Positions 22,259 through 31,846 of a stretch of DNA of 64,000 nucleotides are shown piece by piece; positions within the stretch are counted from its first letter, which is position 1, and every line of letters begins with the position of its first letter. The DNA is taken from NCBI GenBank assembly GCA_026168455.1, contig CM047431.1:4183603-4247602 (forward strand), written 5' to 3'. Position numbers and translations under genes: made by a program. Below the pieces are notes generated by a model. That model saw nothing but the letters and a program-made list of their open reading frames with translations. It did no database searches and was not told where the DNA came from. This stretch comes from Theocolax elegans (lineage: Eukaryota > Arthropoda > Insecta > Hymenoptera > Cerocephalidae).

Positions 22259-22653
22259 AAGATAAGAATTGTCAACAGGAGTTGAGAGGTTAGGGGAACA
22301 CTAACCTTCCCAACTATAAATAAAATAAACAGATAATAATAAACCCATCCTTGTTCGTAAAATTTAAACTAGATGGAAACTCGCTTAATATTAATTATAA
22401 TATTCCCTTCAGAATAGACGCAAAGGCACACACACACTTTTTATTATACGACACTTATAAATACAAAATAAATAAACAGTGAATCCGGAGTATATAATAG
22501 GACTTATAATAAGTTCACATACATACATATAAAGTAAATAAAGGTAAAATTATATATTTTTTACATTTGGTTATATATTACGTTAATAGTAGAAAAATAC
22601 AATCAATGTACCTGTTTATATATTAAAATTTTTTATTATTATTATATATTCTT
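22259..22653. other. AT-rich spacer
   Basis: No gene, array or inverted repeat is recognised between the MITE and the end of the decayed protease gene. Confidence 0.5.
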
Positions 22654-22738
22654 TTACATGTTTATAAATGAGTTGACACAATGAACATTTTTCTTAGAAT
22701 TATTATTATTATAAAATCTTGTAATCATATTCTTATAA

Positions 22739-22948
22739 GAGGCCTGCGATGGCTCGGTCGGTAGGGCGTCGGGCTCGTAATCTAGAGGTCCCAGGTTCGA
22801 TTCCCGACCCCGGCCGATTGATACAAGCACCAATGGCGAATGTATTTTCAACAAGTGCTTTCTTTACCAAGACATCGTATGACCTCCATCGCTGATTAGC
22901 ACCGGTTTGGGAGCATAAAAAGAGCGACGTTAAAAAAATTAAAAAAAA
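22739..22948 (+). mobile_element. tRNA-Thr-derived SINE, complete copy
   Basis: A tRNA-like head with A and B boxes (GGTTCGATTCC), an anticodon loop CTCGTAA, a ~110-base unrelated body and an A-rich tail. The 12-base direct repeat ATATTCTTATAA flanks it at 22727-22738 and 22949-22960, a target duplication typical of LINE-mediated retroposition. It shares head and body with the truncated copy at 3640-3772. It landed inside the decayed viral protease gene. Confidence 0.85.
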
Positions 22949-23103
22949 ATATTCTTATAAAATAGTTTTAAATTTAATTGATCGTTGTATGAAGTATCGT
23001 CGGTGAACAGTCTCCAAAAACTGTCCATGCAATGACCGTGAGACATGTAATAAATGAAACGCAATACTGATCACACAGGATACAACATAAATCATGCAGG
23101 TGC

Positions 23104-23708
23104 TTAACCTATAGAGGGCTGGAAAACGCCTAGAGGCGTAAACATTTTTTTCATAAGTACTCAATTTTTTTCATTTAAATAACTCAATTCAGGTGTGAGG
23201 GTTAACGAAGTCTCCAAACATGATTCTGCAACCAAAAAAATTAAATTCAAAATGGGGGATGCAATATGGCTAAATTTCCAAGACATTTCTAGTTTCGATG
23301 TCAATCCAACTTGAAAATGATGAGTAGGAGTTTCAGAAGTCACTAGGTACAATTTTTCATTCAGAATGCTTATGTTTTTGGGGTCGCTGAATTCGAATTG
23401 AAGTCGGATTGACCTCATGACCTCAGGGTCAAGGTCATTTGAAGGTCAAATTTGCAAAATGTCTATTTCGTTTGAAAATTATGTTTAGCAATAATCCGAA
23501 AGAATGTTTGAGGGAAAAAATTAGTAAACATGCTCGCTCTCGGCTTTATCAAATGTTTTTAACGTTCATCTGAAATTTTGAAAATTTCAACATTTGGCCT
23601 TACCGTGCCGGATCGGAATACACCTATAGCGTAAGGGGTCTGACTCACCAACATCGAATAAAAATGCGATTTTCAAATTTTTCAAATCCCCGGCCCTCTG
23701 AAGGTTAA
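23104..23708. mobile_element. piggyBac-like MITE with TTAA target duplication
   Basis: The element 23108-23704 is bounded by TTAA on both sides (23104-23107 and 23705-23708). The inverted ends are CCTATAGAGGGC and, complemented, CCTTCAGAGGGC (10 of 12 matching). TTAA duplication is the piggyBac hallmark. There is no transposase inside. It separates the two halves of the protease pseudogene, which independently supports the boundaries. Confidence 0.65.
23410..23448. promoter_or_regulatory. Cluster of AGGTCA-type nuclear-receptor half-sites inside the MITE
   Basis: TGACCT at 23410-23415 and 23418-23423, AGGGTCA at 23425-23431, AGGTCA at 23432-23437 and AGGTCA at 23443-23448. The last two form a direct repeat spaced by five bases. 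This is a sequence match only, and binding is inference. Confidence 0.3.
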
Positions 23709-24119
23709 AGATTAGGTGTAAACCGTACAGTTTCTTCGGAGACATTCAATGTGTTGAGCTATAAAGGGTGGTCGACCGAAACTGTCGAAGAAGTAACCGA
23801 TTTCATGTTTATCGATGTATATGGCCAGCCAATGCAGAGGCCAGCCTCGCCAGAATCTAAAGAATCTTGTCCGCAGGGTATACTCTCACTATCTGCAGAT
23901 GCATGTGCACTATGTCGCATAAATTAGCGGCGTCGGTCGTATCCTGCGAAATAGTGGAAATACTTGTGTTTGTTGCACCTATAGGAGTTGAGTTAAATAA
24001 GTGACGGTCATCGGAGTGCTCTGACTTGATTTGGTTGGTGTTAGCGTTTTTTGTCGCGGTTTCGAAGACGGAGTTCCTTACCTTGAAGACGCGATGATTG
24101 TGTTACGCCTTTTTCAGAA

Positions 24120-24553
24120 ATGCGATAGGCTAATGTTTTATGCAGCCAAATATGTAATTTATATGGTTAAGTCAATGCACAACTCATGTATTCTCTTTCC
24201 GTCCATGTACAAGACAAAAGTGGTCGTTAACACGTGGAAGGTTTCTAAACGACGGGCCGTTGTACTCCTCAAAATTAGTTATTAGTCTTGCGAGATTTTC
24301 TAAAAATAACACTTTTGTATTCCTTCTCGTAGACTGTTGTACACATCGACACTGTTAAATTCATCTTCGACCATTTTATGCCACGCTAATAGTACGCTAA
24401 ATAACTGTTTGTAGCTACGATACCCATGGACAGTTCTGGGTAGTCGTATGATGCGTTAATCAGCTAGTGCGCTATGAAATTGCAATCTACACAGAAAAGA
24501 GCAATTTCATCTGGTAGGAAGAGGCCTTCCTTATCGTGAAACGCTTGAATATC
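24120..24553 (-). pseudogene. Unknown 'DIQ' protein of the decayed virus-like element
   Basis: Minus-strand codons from 24553 read 'DIQAFHDKEGLFLPDEIALF', then, with stops, 'SMGIVATNSYLAYY' and a 'GIKW' motif, and finally a C-terminal 'HFCLVHGRKE' segment in another frame near 24190. I recognise the pattern (an N-terminal DIQ motif, a G-I-x-W motif and a late C..H...C block) from uncharacterised proteins widespread in arthropod genomes, but I know no proven function. An RNase H-fold nuclease-like domain is a speculation from the spacing of Asp/His/Cys motifs. It follows the capsid-like fragment, as in the element at 25-34 kb. Several in-frame stops. Confidence 0.5.
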
Positions 24554-24935
24554 GATTATATAATTAAACTTGTCCATGCCGTTTGATGTTTGATTTCAAA
24601 AACTTTGTCAAACTCAGCATAAACGATACAATTAATTATTTTGTTCAATGCGCTTTGAAATTTAACTTCGATCCTGAGACATCCTGATTTTATTAAATTC
24701 CAATAAGAAAAACTATTTGCCGAAAAATCCGGTGTAACATCGAAAACCAATAGAACCATTAGGGTAATTCTCTTTACTGATAGAATTTCCTACGTAAAGA
24801 AAATGTTTACCAGTACCTGAGAACAATGTATGATATCCGTCAACGTACATTGGTCTTGTATTCGAAAACCTAAGTTGTGACCTAGGCTTTCGTCCACATG
24901 TCTCCGGGGTTGAGCGCTTGACGAAGAAGATTCAG
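24554..24935 (-). pseudogene. F54H12.2-like candidate capsid protein, C-terminal fragment
   Basis: The minus strand encodes 'YHTLFSGTG' (about 24830), 'VTPDFSANSFSYWNLIKSG', 'LRIEVKFQSAL' and 'INCIVYAEFD', residue for residue parallel to the end of the larger copy at 30539-30805. It has frame changes at about 24760 and 24880. The N-terminal two thirds are missing, and the sequence becomes AT-rich non-coding at about 24935, some 50 bases before the left end of the Polinton-like element. Same gene order as the other copy: capsid-like, then DIQ, then protease. Confidence 0.75.
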
Positions 24936-24983
24936 GAATGGTGATTAGGTTTCTTTTTTTTAAATAATTTGAATTTAATAATA

Positions 24984-24989
24984 CATAAT
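24984..24989. repeat. Left 6-bp target-site duplication (CATAAT)
   Basis: CATAAT directly precedes the AG-starting terminus at 24990. The identical hexamer follows the CT-ending terminus at 34317-34322. Confidence 0.85.
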
Positions 24990-25166
24990 AGTAGTTAAAG
25001 GGTGGTATAGCGAGACGTAAACAAACCCCCACCACGCCTCCTTCGAGGTCTGCCGAAGGGCCGGTATAGCGCGCCGCGTCTATTTTTAGACTCTCTCTCT
25101 CTCTCTCTCGCACGCACATGCGCGTGGGCTCTCACTCTCTCTCTCTCGCACGCACATATGCGTGTG

Positions 25167-25204
<38 letters not shown>

Positions 25205-26260
25205 ACGATTTGCAATCGTACCTTCATGTAAAGCCCAGTGAGTGTACCACGGCTATAAATAGGCTTATGCAAGATGGATCTAGGATTGTAAATTGGGCTC
25301 TGATGTATAGTTTAGACTTGAACTACAGCAAAACTAAAGCTATGTTTATTGGTTCACCCCAACAGCTTAGGTTTATAAACTGCGATCATTTACCGCCCAT
25401 TATTATTGGTGGTCATAAGATTGATCTAGTCACTTCTACACGTAATCTAGGCATCATAATGAACGAAAACCTTCAATGGAATTCCCAAGTTTCGAATATT
25501 ATTACCCGTGTGCATGGTGTACTCCATAAGTTAAGAAATAAGGGAAACTTTCTCTCGTACACCTTCAGAAAGATGCTAGTCACGGCACTAATATTACCCC
25601 ATTTCGATTACGCTTCTATCGTCTATATTGATTTGCCTGATTACTTAAATGTTAAGCTTCAACGATTACTAAACACGTGTGTAAGATACATCTTTCGTCT
25701 CATAAAAGATGCTAGGTTGATGCCGTTTTATGCTAAACTTAATTGGTTATCTGTACATTCTAGACGCCAGTATTTTTTAGGTACTTTAGTATACCAGGTT
25801 CTCACTACCAAGAAACCCGACTATCTATTTGCCTTTCTACCCCCGTCAAACAGTGAACTTCGTCGCTCTGAGCGTACTAAAAATACATGCTTTGAGCGTC
25901 CCTTAACCAATACGTGTACCTATAAAAATTCTTTCTATCTAAGGGCTGGTATAGCGCAATGTACACAACGCCGATACTCCCACTCCTCGGCAACCTCTCT
26001 CTTTCTCTCTTGCGCTGTCTACGACTTCGGCGTGCATCTATGGGTTGGTATAGCGCAGCCCTCGGTTTTGGGGCTGGTATGGCGAGACGTAAACAAATCC
26101 CTCCCACGCCGTCTCCGTGGTGTTTGTGCGCAGGTACAATATGCAGAGACGTATCTATTATAGACAATGCATCGGTATACCGAAATGGTCTCTCTTCTGT
26201 ACAATCTGTTTCGGGTGCTTATAGTATGGTGTACCGTAATCCTTAGTTTTCGGGTAAGGT
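24990..26260. repeat. Left terminal inverted repeat, modular, with LINE piece inside
   Basis: The outer module 24990-25203 matches the complement of about 34100-34316 (GGTATAGCGAGACG, AAACAAACCCCC, GTCTATTTTTAGAC and CT runs). The inner module 25937-26200 matches the complement of 33480-33930 (CTGGTATAGCGC, CAACGCCGATACTCCCAC, GCGTGCATCTATGGGTTG). The order from outside to inside is the same in both arms. The left arm carries fewer copies of the inner module than the right. Confidence 0.75.
25204..25936 (+). pseudogene. LINE RT fragment E inside the left terminal repeat
   Basis: Plus-strand codons begin at the catalytic Asp-Asp ('DDLQSYLHVKPSE', with the preceding Y/F-x lost at the (CT)n junction) and proceed through 'YSKTKAMFIGS', 'RVHGVLHKLRN', 'LILPHFDYASIVYIDLPDYL' and 'LNWLSVHSRRQYFLGTLVYQ' to 'FERPLTNTCTYKNSFYL', where it stops abruptly against the inner repeat module. 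No internal stop occurs over ~240 codons. Same family as LINE fragment D. Neither LINE end is present, and no target duplication was identified. Confidence 0.85.
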
Positions 26261-26276
26261 ATATAGAGACACTACA

Positions 26277-26277
<1 letters not shown>

Positions 26278-26313
<36 letters not shown>
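26278..26313. repeat. (TA)n microsatellite
   Basis: About 34 bases of alternating TA just inside the left terminal repeat. Confidence 0.9.
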
Positions 26314-26315
<2 letters not shown>

Positions 26316-28970
26316 GACGTTGCACTTTTGATTCTTAACGAGTCGTTCCCGTAGTGCAACGTGTCACTGTGGCTTACAACAAATAAATATTAATAACTAA
26401 TTAATAATTATTATCCGGTTGTAACGTGGTCCTCACTTGTGTGGCCCGTAAACCACGCTACTCGATTCCACTTTATTTAATATATATATATTACCCTTTT
26501 AATCCGGTAAAGAACGTATTTAATATTTTACTGGGCGCCAGGTCTTACCAAACAATAAATAGCCTCCCGGTTCGACTCCTCAGGACGTGGCTCCAACGCC
26601 AATACGGAGGTGGCGAAACCAACGATGAATTTATCTCCTTCGAAAATGCGTGGCGGTAAATTATCAAGGTATAGGTCAATAAGTCAAAAATAACTCAATG
26701 CTTCAATTGAACTAGATTATAATTTAATTTAGTTTATTCCTTCAAAATTCCAATTTCCGATCACTACGGGTGATCACCGTTACAATTTTTATCGACCAAG
26801 TAAATTCGACAAGTTAAATTTCCGCGAACTAGCCTGATCTTCCGATCACCGATAACCACGTAGTGTTGATTAATTAACCCGATATTCACGTCTTATAAGC
26901 TCCGGTAATAAATAATAAACCGTTTCCCAACCCTTAAAACGGACAAACTCGAATTCGCGGCACGTGCTAAAATGGCGGCGCGGCTTGCAGGAGGTCTATA
27001 CGCGACGCGCAAGAAATCCCCGGCGATTCTTTCGATCAATAAATTAATTGATGGCCGTGCAGCCCACTTACCGCAACGAAAAGCAATCTTCTTCAAAGTA
27101 AAACAACTCAACTGTATAAAAACGATAACTACTAATTCTACTTTCAATTAACTTCTCCGACTCAGATATTCCAACTTAAGGTTGCGCACGGTGTACTATC
27201 AATTAGACTATCCGGCTACGAATGACGATCGGGACTCGTAGCATCCCGCTCGTCCTCGTAGTTCGTTAAAACGCGGCGCTGATTGTCTTCTTCTTCCTTA
27301 TTTTTCAACCAATAGTATCCTCCAGGTTAATTAGATGATTGACTATTACCGCCGTCCGCGCCATCAATTCCCGTACCAATCTTCTTTTCCCCAGTGACGG
27401 AATAACGAAATAACCCGTATTCCGTTGAGGAACTGACTTGCGCCTCCACCAATGCAACAGGTGTGTCTTCTTTCTCTCTCGTACACACACGCTGTAGATG
27501 GCTACTTCCCGCTCATTCCGTCGTTCCTCTCCTCGGTGCGCCGCCATGTGCCGCGGCGTGCATGTGCGAGAGCAGCGAGCGCCGCCCCCCCCCTCTTTGC
27601 CGCGCTGACCCTAGTACACGAGCAGCCGGCCGAGTCCGTTGCACGCGAGTCGGGCGTCGTTTGTTTACACGACGGCGAACGAGTTTTTATTTTGTGTGTG
27701 TGAAGAGTGCGCCAGTTCCTGGGTCGTCGTCTTCGTGGCTGCCTTCGTTCTCCATCACCAGGTCGTCGGGAGATGGTATTGGATCTACGTGGGAACATGG
27801 TTGGACGTCTGTGGCGGTATGGTTGTATCATTCCTTCTTCGTTATTAAACTCCTTCCTTTCTCCAATCCTCCGATTTCCTCAACAGATCAATAAAACCCT
27901 ATTAATTCCTTCCCTTTACGTACTAAAATATCGGTGACGAGAATGGCTCGGGCCAGGATTCGTAGCCGGTGTTTACTTCCTTCCTAACCTCTATTCCCAT
28001 ATCCTATATATAATATACTATACTCATACATAACTTCCTTATTACAACTACACTTTATCCCTCTATAAATCCTACTATCCTAACCTTCTATATATATTCT
28101 AGTTTTATTTATTATCAACCTTTCAGCTAACCAACACTACCAAGGAGCGGACCCAGGACCAAAAGGTTCACCCAGGACTCATCGCTTCAAGGGGAGATGG
28201 AATCACTATGAGCAGTACCCAGGACTCATCGCCTCCAAGGACAGGACTCACAGGGATAGCATCATTGGATCACCCAGGACTCATCGTCTCAAAGGTATAA
28301 TATTGTATTATAATCTTATTTAACTTATATCTATTTCTTCTACGGCTTCCCTTCTTTAGCTAATTATAAATAAATACCGGTGTGAGGTTTACCTCACACG
28401 GTAACGATTTTAATTAATTGGGCGCCAGTTACCGGTAAAACTATCATCAAGCCGATTCAGGGTCGCGGGCTCCACGTTGCCATCACGGGAAAGATGGCGG
28501 AACCACGTTGTAGGAAATTGGATAATTTACTCGGGTTATCAATCAATGAAATCAATCTCTTCGATTCAACACAATAATTATTAACACTTTAATTATTACT
28601 AATTTTATTTACAGTAATTATAACGCATTCAGAAATTCCGCTGATCGATTGTTCGATGTTTTATATATGAGCTATAACGCGCGAGTCAGTAATTCGACGC
28701 GAAATATTAAAGATCTCCGCGCGGCTATTCTAATTCACAATATTCACGAAACGTCCTATTCTCGCACTCTCATACCTTAAAATACGCCGTACTTCCTCAC
28801 TCACCGCAATTCGAGAGCTCTCCTTTTTACGGATTAACTATCTCTTCCTTGAATAATCAACCTTAGGTTTCGGGTGTCTCTCGCTCCGACTGATCGTTCA
28901 ACAACAATTAAATCGCCTCAATACTTTAACTTTCCTTAAATCTCAGCGCTTCATTTCAAACGCGTGCGCT
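26314..28970. other. Non-coding interior of the Polinton-like element with LTR-like repeats
   Basis: No credible protein gene. TGGGCGCCAG occurs at about 26531 and again at about 28421, each followed by a diverged GGCTCCA...GGCG(A/G)AACCA segment, so two related sequences lie ~1.9 kb apart as direct repeats, reminiscent of LTR/primer-site regions. A hairpin (GTGACGTTGCAC...GTGCAACGTGTCAC) lies at about 26322-26370 and a perfect palindrome GTGTGAGGTTTACCTCACAC at about 28381. Three copies of CCCAGGACTCATCG occur at 28171, 28218 and 28273. A CpG-rich stretch (27500-27720) has open frames in several phases, which I regard as chance. Confidence 0.45.
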
Positions 28971-28981
28971 AAGTACATAAT

Positions 28982-29491
28982 ATGAGTCATTACATTCAGT
29001 ACTACGGAGAGCAGGCTGGTGGCGGTTCTAGAGGTGCAAAAAACGTATACTCGGGTTCAACGTATCAAAAGGGTTGTGGAATCGGAAGTTTTCTCGGTTT
29101 GATATTTAGAAAAATTGTTCCTTATCTCACTAGCGGTGTCAAGACTGTAGGAAAGGAGGCTGTTCGCGCTGGATTGCACGTACTCGATGACGTTACAAAC
29201 AGTGGTGCTAATTTAAAAGAATCTTTGAATGTACGAGCTCGAGAGTCTGGAGAAAATTTGAAAAGAAAAGCAGTAACAAAAATTTCGGAAATGATGCAAG
29301 GTGATGGATATAAAGTGATCGGTGCCAAGCGTAGACGCCAGTCAAAAAGAAAACGCGGACCAATGCGGGTCACTACAACAAAAATTCGCAAAAGAAAAAC
29401 AGTTTCAAGAAAAAATAAAAAGAAGGGTAAGAGCACAAAGAGAAAGAAAACAACCGGTAGAAGTGTAGCAGATATTTTTGGACCTAAGTAA
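28982..29491 (+). CDS. Basic core-like virion protein (adenovirus pX-like pattern)
   Basis: 169 codons, ATG 28982 to TAA, intact. The N-terminus is Gly/Ser/Tyr-rich. Residues ~35-52 form a hydrophobic patch 'GSFLGLIFRKIVPYLTSG' followed by an amphipathic stretch ('GKEAVRAGLHVLDDV') and 'KESLNVRARESGENLKRKA'. Residues from about 115 onwards are strongly basic (runs of K/R). A hydrophobic segment plus a basic tail is the layout of core/minor virion proteins encoded by adintovirus- and Polinton-like elements, which bind packaged DNA. It is the first gene of the block, 16 bases upstream of the capsid-like gene. The family assignment is by pattern, not by alignment. Confidence 0.65.
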   Translation: MSHYIQYYGEQAGGGSRGAKNVYSGSTYQKGCGIGSFLGLIFRKIVPYLTSGVKTVGKEAVRAGLHVLDDVTNSGANLKESLNVRARESGENLKRKAVTKISEMMQGDGYKVIGAKRRRQSKRKRGPMRVTTTKIRKRKTVSRKNKKKGKSTKRKKTTGRSVADIFGPK

Positions 29492-29507
29492 TTAGTAGTT
29501 TTTTAAA

Positions 29508-30805
29508 ATGGCGTATTTGCACGCCTGCAGCGGCGAAGGGGTGAAGAGTGAACTCGATCTCTTTTCCGTACCTCTCACACAGACATCGATCGAGACTAGT
29601 GCATATCATTACTACAAACCTGTTTCGTCTCTTAGCGATGAAACCGATTCACCTTTAGAATTTTTAATCCCAAGCTCTACGGAACATTACATTGATCTGG
29701 CTCACACCATGCTACACGTAAGTGTTCAAGTATCACCGGTAGCCGATGATACGAAAAATGCAAAAGTCGCACCAATCAATAATTTTATTCATTCGATGTT
29801 TGATCAGATCGACATATTGTTCAATCAAAAATTAGTTTCTCCACCAAACAACGCTTATCCTTATTGGGCCTACATAGAAACATTATTAAATTATGCACCT
29901 CCCGCTATACAATCTTATCTGACCGCTGCGCTATTTTATCCGGATACAGCCGGTAACATGGATCCACCACCAAATATGGCTCGCAATGCCACTGGAGCAA
30001 ATATCGGTCTAATAAATCGTCAATACTTTCCTTTAGGTGGAAAAACAGTCGACATGATTGGTCATTTGCATTGCGATATTTTCAATCAATCAAAGTTTCT
30101 TCTCAACGGTGTAGAAATGAGAGTAAGACTTGTACGTAGTAAAGATGCATTCTGTCTCATCGATTTTTCCTCATATGGACAATTTTCAGTACGTATTAAA
30201 GAGGCAACGCTTATTGTACGGAGAGCTAAAATAAGTCCTGGTATATTACTAGCTCACGCAAAGGTATTAGCAAAAACAACAGCCAAATATTCCATTACCA
30301 GAGTCGAAATAAAGTCGTTTACTATGCATAGTGGAATTCTTGGAGATACCCTCGATAACGTTATTTTAGGTCAATTACCGAAAAGAGTCATTCTTGGTTT
30401 TGTTCTAAATCGAGCATTTAACGGTAACCGGCAACTCAATCCTTTCCATTTCAAACATTTTTCAATAAACTTTCTCTTATTGTACGTAGACAAGTACCGA
30501 GCAAACCACTACAACCAAGGTTCACAGGTACAAGTACTTTGTCTATAGATGCATTTCATACACTATTTTCTGGCACTGGCATACATTACCTAAACGAGGG
30601 TATCGATATCAGCCGTTCCACTTACCCTCTTGGATATTCATTATTCGCATTCAATCTTACCCCCGACATGTCGGCGCATTTTTCATCTCATTGGAGTCTT
30701 GTACGATCAGGTGCCTTGCGCATTGAAGTTCGATTCGAGCAAGCTTTAACGGAAACCATTAGTTGTATCGTTTACGCAGAGTTTGACAACATTCTAGAAA
30801 TAGAT
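29508..30805 (+). pseudogene. F54H12.2-like protein, candidate major capsid protein, one frameshift
   Basis: The first frame runs from ATG 29508 to a stop at 30548 (346 codons); the second runs from upstream of 30539 to about 30805. Similarity passes from the first to the second frame at about 30490-30500, so a single-base indel explains the break. Landmarks: 'FLIPSSTEHYIDLAHTMLHV', 'IDILFNQKLVSPPNNAYPY', 'DMIGHLHCDIFNQSKFLLNG', 'GILGDTLDNVILGQLPKRVI', then in the second frame 'FHTLFSGTG', 'LTPDMSAHFSSHWSLVRSG' and 'ISCIVYAEFD'. I recognise this as the family labelled F54H12.2-like in animal genomes. A capsid role is inferred from its position between a core-like protein and a maturation protease. 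Confidence 0.75.
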
Positions 30806-31343
30806 TCCAACAACAATGGGATACCATGGTTTGATGGTGATATTACATTACGTAAATTACATGTGTATTTTTATGGTATCGCGAGAAACGCATCAAAAAT
30901 ATACGTGAAAGGAAGTGAAAAAGCTCTATATCTTGAATCTCTGTTGGCTCGAAGAATTGTTAATATTGACGATTATACCAAGGAAAGTTTCAGCGATTTA
31001 CATAAAGCGTTCGATTAAACACAAATGCATTCTACACGCAAGTATGCAAGACAAGTATAAAACGTCGCAGTGCGCTTTGCAGAGAGCATACTTATTAAAG
31101 GTATGGCTTTATTCACAACTGTCGGAGCAAGATCGTAAATTTTTTCCTCAAAATAGTTCTGAAACAATTTACGATAGTCTGCAAAAACGCTTATGGGGAG
31201 ATACTAGAGATAGTGATACAGATTCTACAGCTCCAATCTCTGACGACGACGATAGTGCAAGTGTCGATAATTATATTCTTGATAGTGAGAAATCCCTTAA
31301 AGAAAATATACAATCAAGATTGCGAGAGCTCTGGAGGGTATAG
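30806..31343 (+). pseudogene. C-terminal remnant of the 'DIQ' protein fused to the capsid-like gene
   Basis: Directly after 'EFDNILEID' of the capsid-like frame the sequence reads on, without a stop, into 'NNNGIPWFDGDITLRKL' and 'SKIYVKGSEKALYL', which belong to the DIQ family (compare the separate gene at 24120-24553). The N-terminal DIQ half is therefore missing, and an in-frame deletion has fused two genes. A frameshift at about 31010-31025 (stop TAA at 31016-31018) moves the match to another frame ('CILHASMQDKYKTSQCALQ'), which continues as an acidic Ser/Asp-rich tail to 31343. Function unknown. Confidence 0.55.
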
Positions 31344-31846
31344 AAGCTACAACAATCGAAGTCTACGCAGCGGATCGGATTCTACGTGCAATGCCAACCC
31401 CAATAGCAATAACGTGTAATGTGGATGAACATACAAAACCAGGGACGCACTGGATAGCAATTTACGTAAATAAAGACAAATTTGGGTCGTATTTCGATAG
31501 TTATGGTTTCCCACCGTTGTCTCACCATCATTTAGAACGTCTTCGACGTAACTGTGAAAGATTCGAATATAATACTAAGAAACTTCAAAGCGCTGATTCA
31601 ACGTGCTGTGGTCAATACTGTATAATGTTTTTACATCATATGTGTCAAGGTGGAGATCTCAACACATTTTCTCAATTATTCACACAAAATACTATAAAAA
31701 ATGATAATTTAGCTATTAATTTTTATAAAAAAATTTGTAAGAAACTGAAATATAAAAAATGTAAGAGAACGTTTGCGTTTGGTCATGAACTCTCACGTGG
31801 TTTAGGATATTGTAATCAATCATGTATTTCTAGAAAGATTATTTAA
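31301..31846 (+). CDS. Adenain-like cysteine protease (virion maturation type)
   Basis: 151 codons from ATG 31391. The frame is open back to 31301 with family-like codons ('LEGIEATTIEVYAADRILRA'), so the true start may be lost, spliced or reached by frameshift. Catalytic pattern of the adenovirus-type (C5) protease: His20 in 'GTHWIAIYV', Asp36 in 'YFDSYG', Gln66, and Cys73 in 'STCCGQYC' (numbered from ATG 31391). The length is somewhat short of the ~200 aa of adenoviral enzymes. The family cleaves virion precursor proteins during maturation. It lies after the capsid-like and DIQ genes, the same order as in the decayed copy at 22.6-24.9 kb. An AATAAA-like signal follows at about 31863. Confidence 0.85.
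   Translation, partial: RKYTIKIARALEGIEATTIEVYAADRILRAMPTPIAITCNVDEHTKPGTHWIAIYVNKDKFGSYFDSYGFPPLSHHHLERLRRNCERFEYNTKKLQSADSTCCGQYCIMFLHHMCQGGDLNTFSQLFTQNTIKNDNLAINFYKKICKKLKYKKCKRTFAFGHELSRGLGYCNQSCISRKII

Larger units (their letters stand above)
22654..23900 (-). pseudogene. Adenain-like cysteine protease of a decayed virus-like element, split by two insertions
   Basis: Read on the minus strand, about 23890-23709 encodes 'VYPADKI', 'HWLAIYIDKH' and 'YFFDSFG', matching the His- and Asp-containing blocks of the intact protease at 31391-31846. A MITE interrupts at 23104-23708. The other side (23103-22961) resumes with a 'CDQYC' block at 23061-23075, where the intact gene has CGQYC around the catalytic Cys. 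A SINE interrupts again at 22739-22948, after which the C-terminal 'MITRFYNNNNSKKNVHC' segment runs to a stop at 22654. Frameshifts and the Gly-to-Asp change show it is dead. The family processes virion proteins. Confidence 0.75.

Noticed and set aside
27452..27937. Overlapping open frames in a CpG-rich stretch as a host gene or exon
   Set aside because: Several frames on both strands are open because of composition; no protein pattern, and the surroundings look LTR-like.
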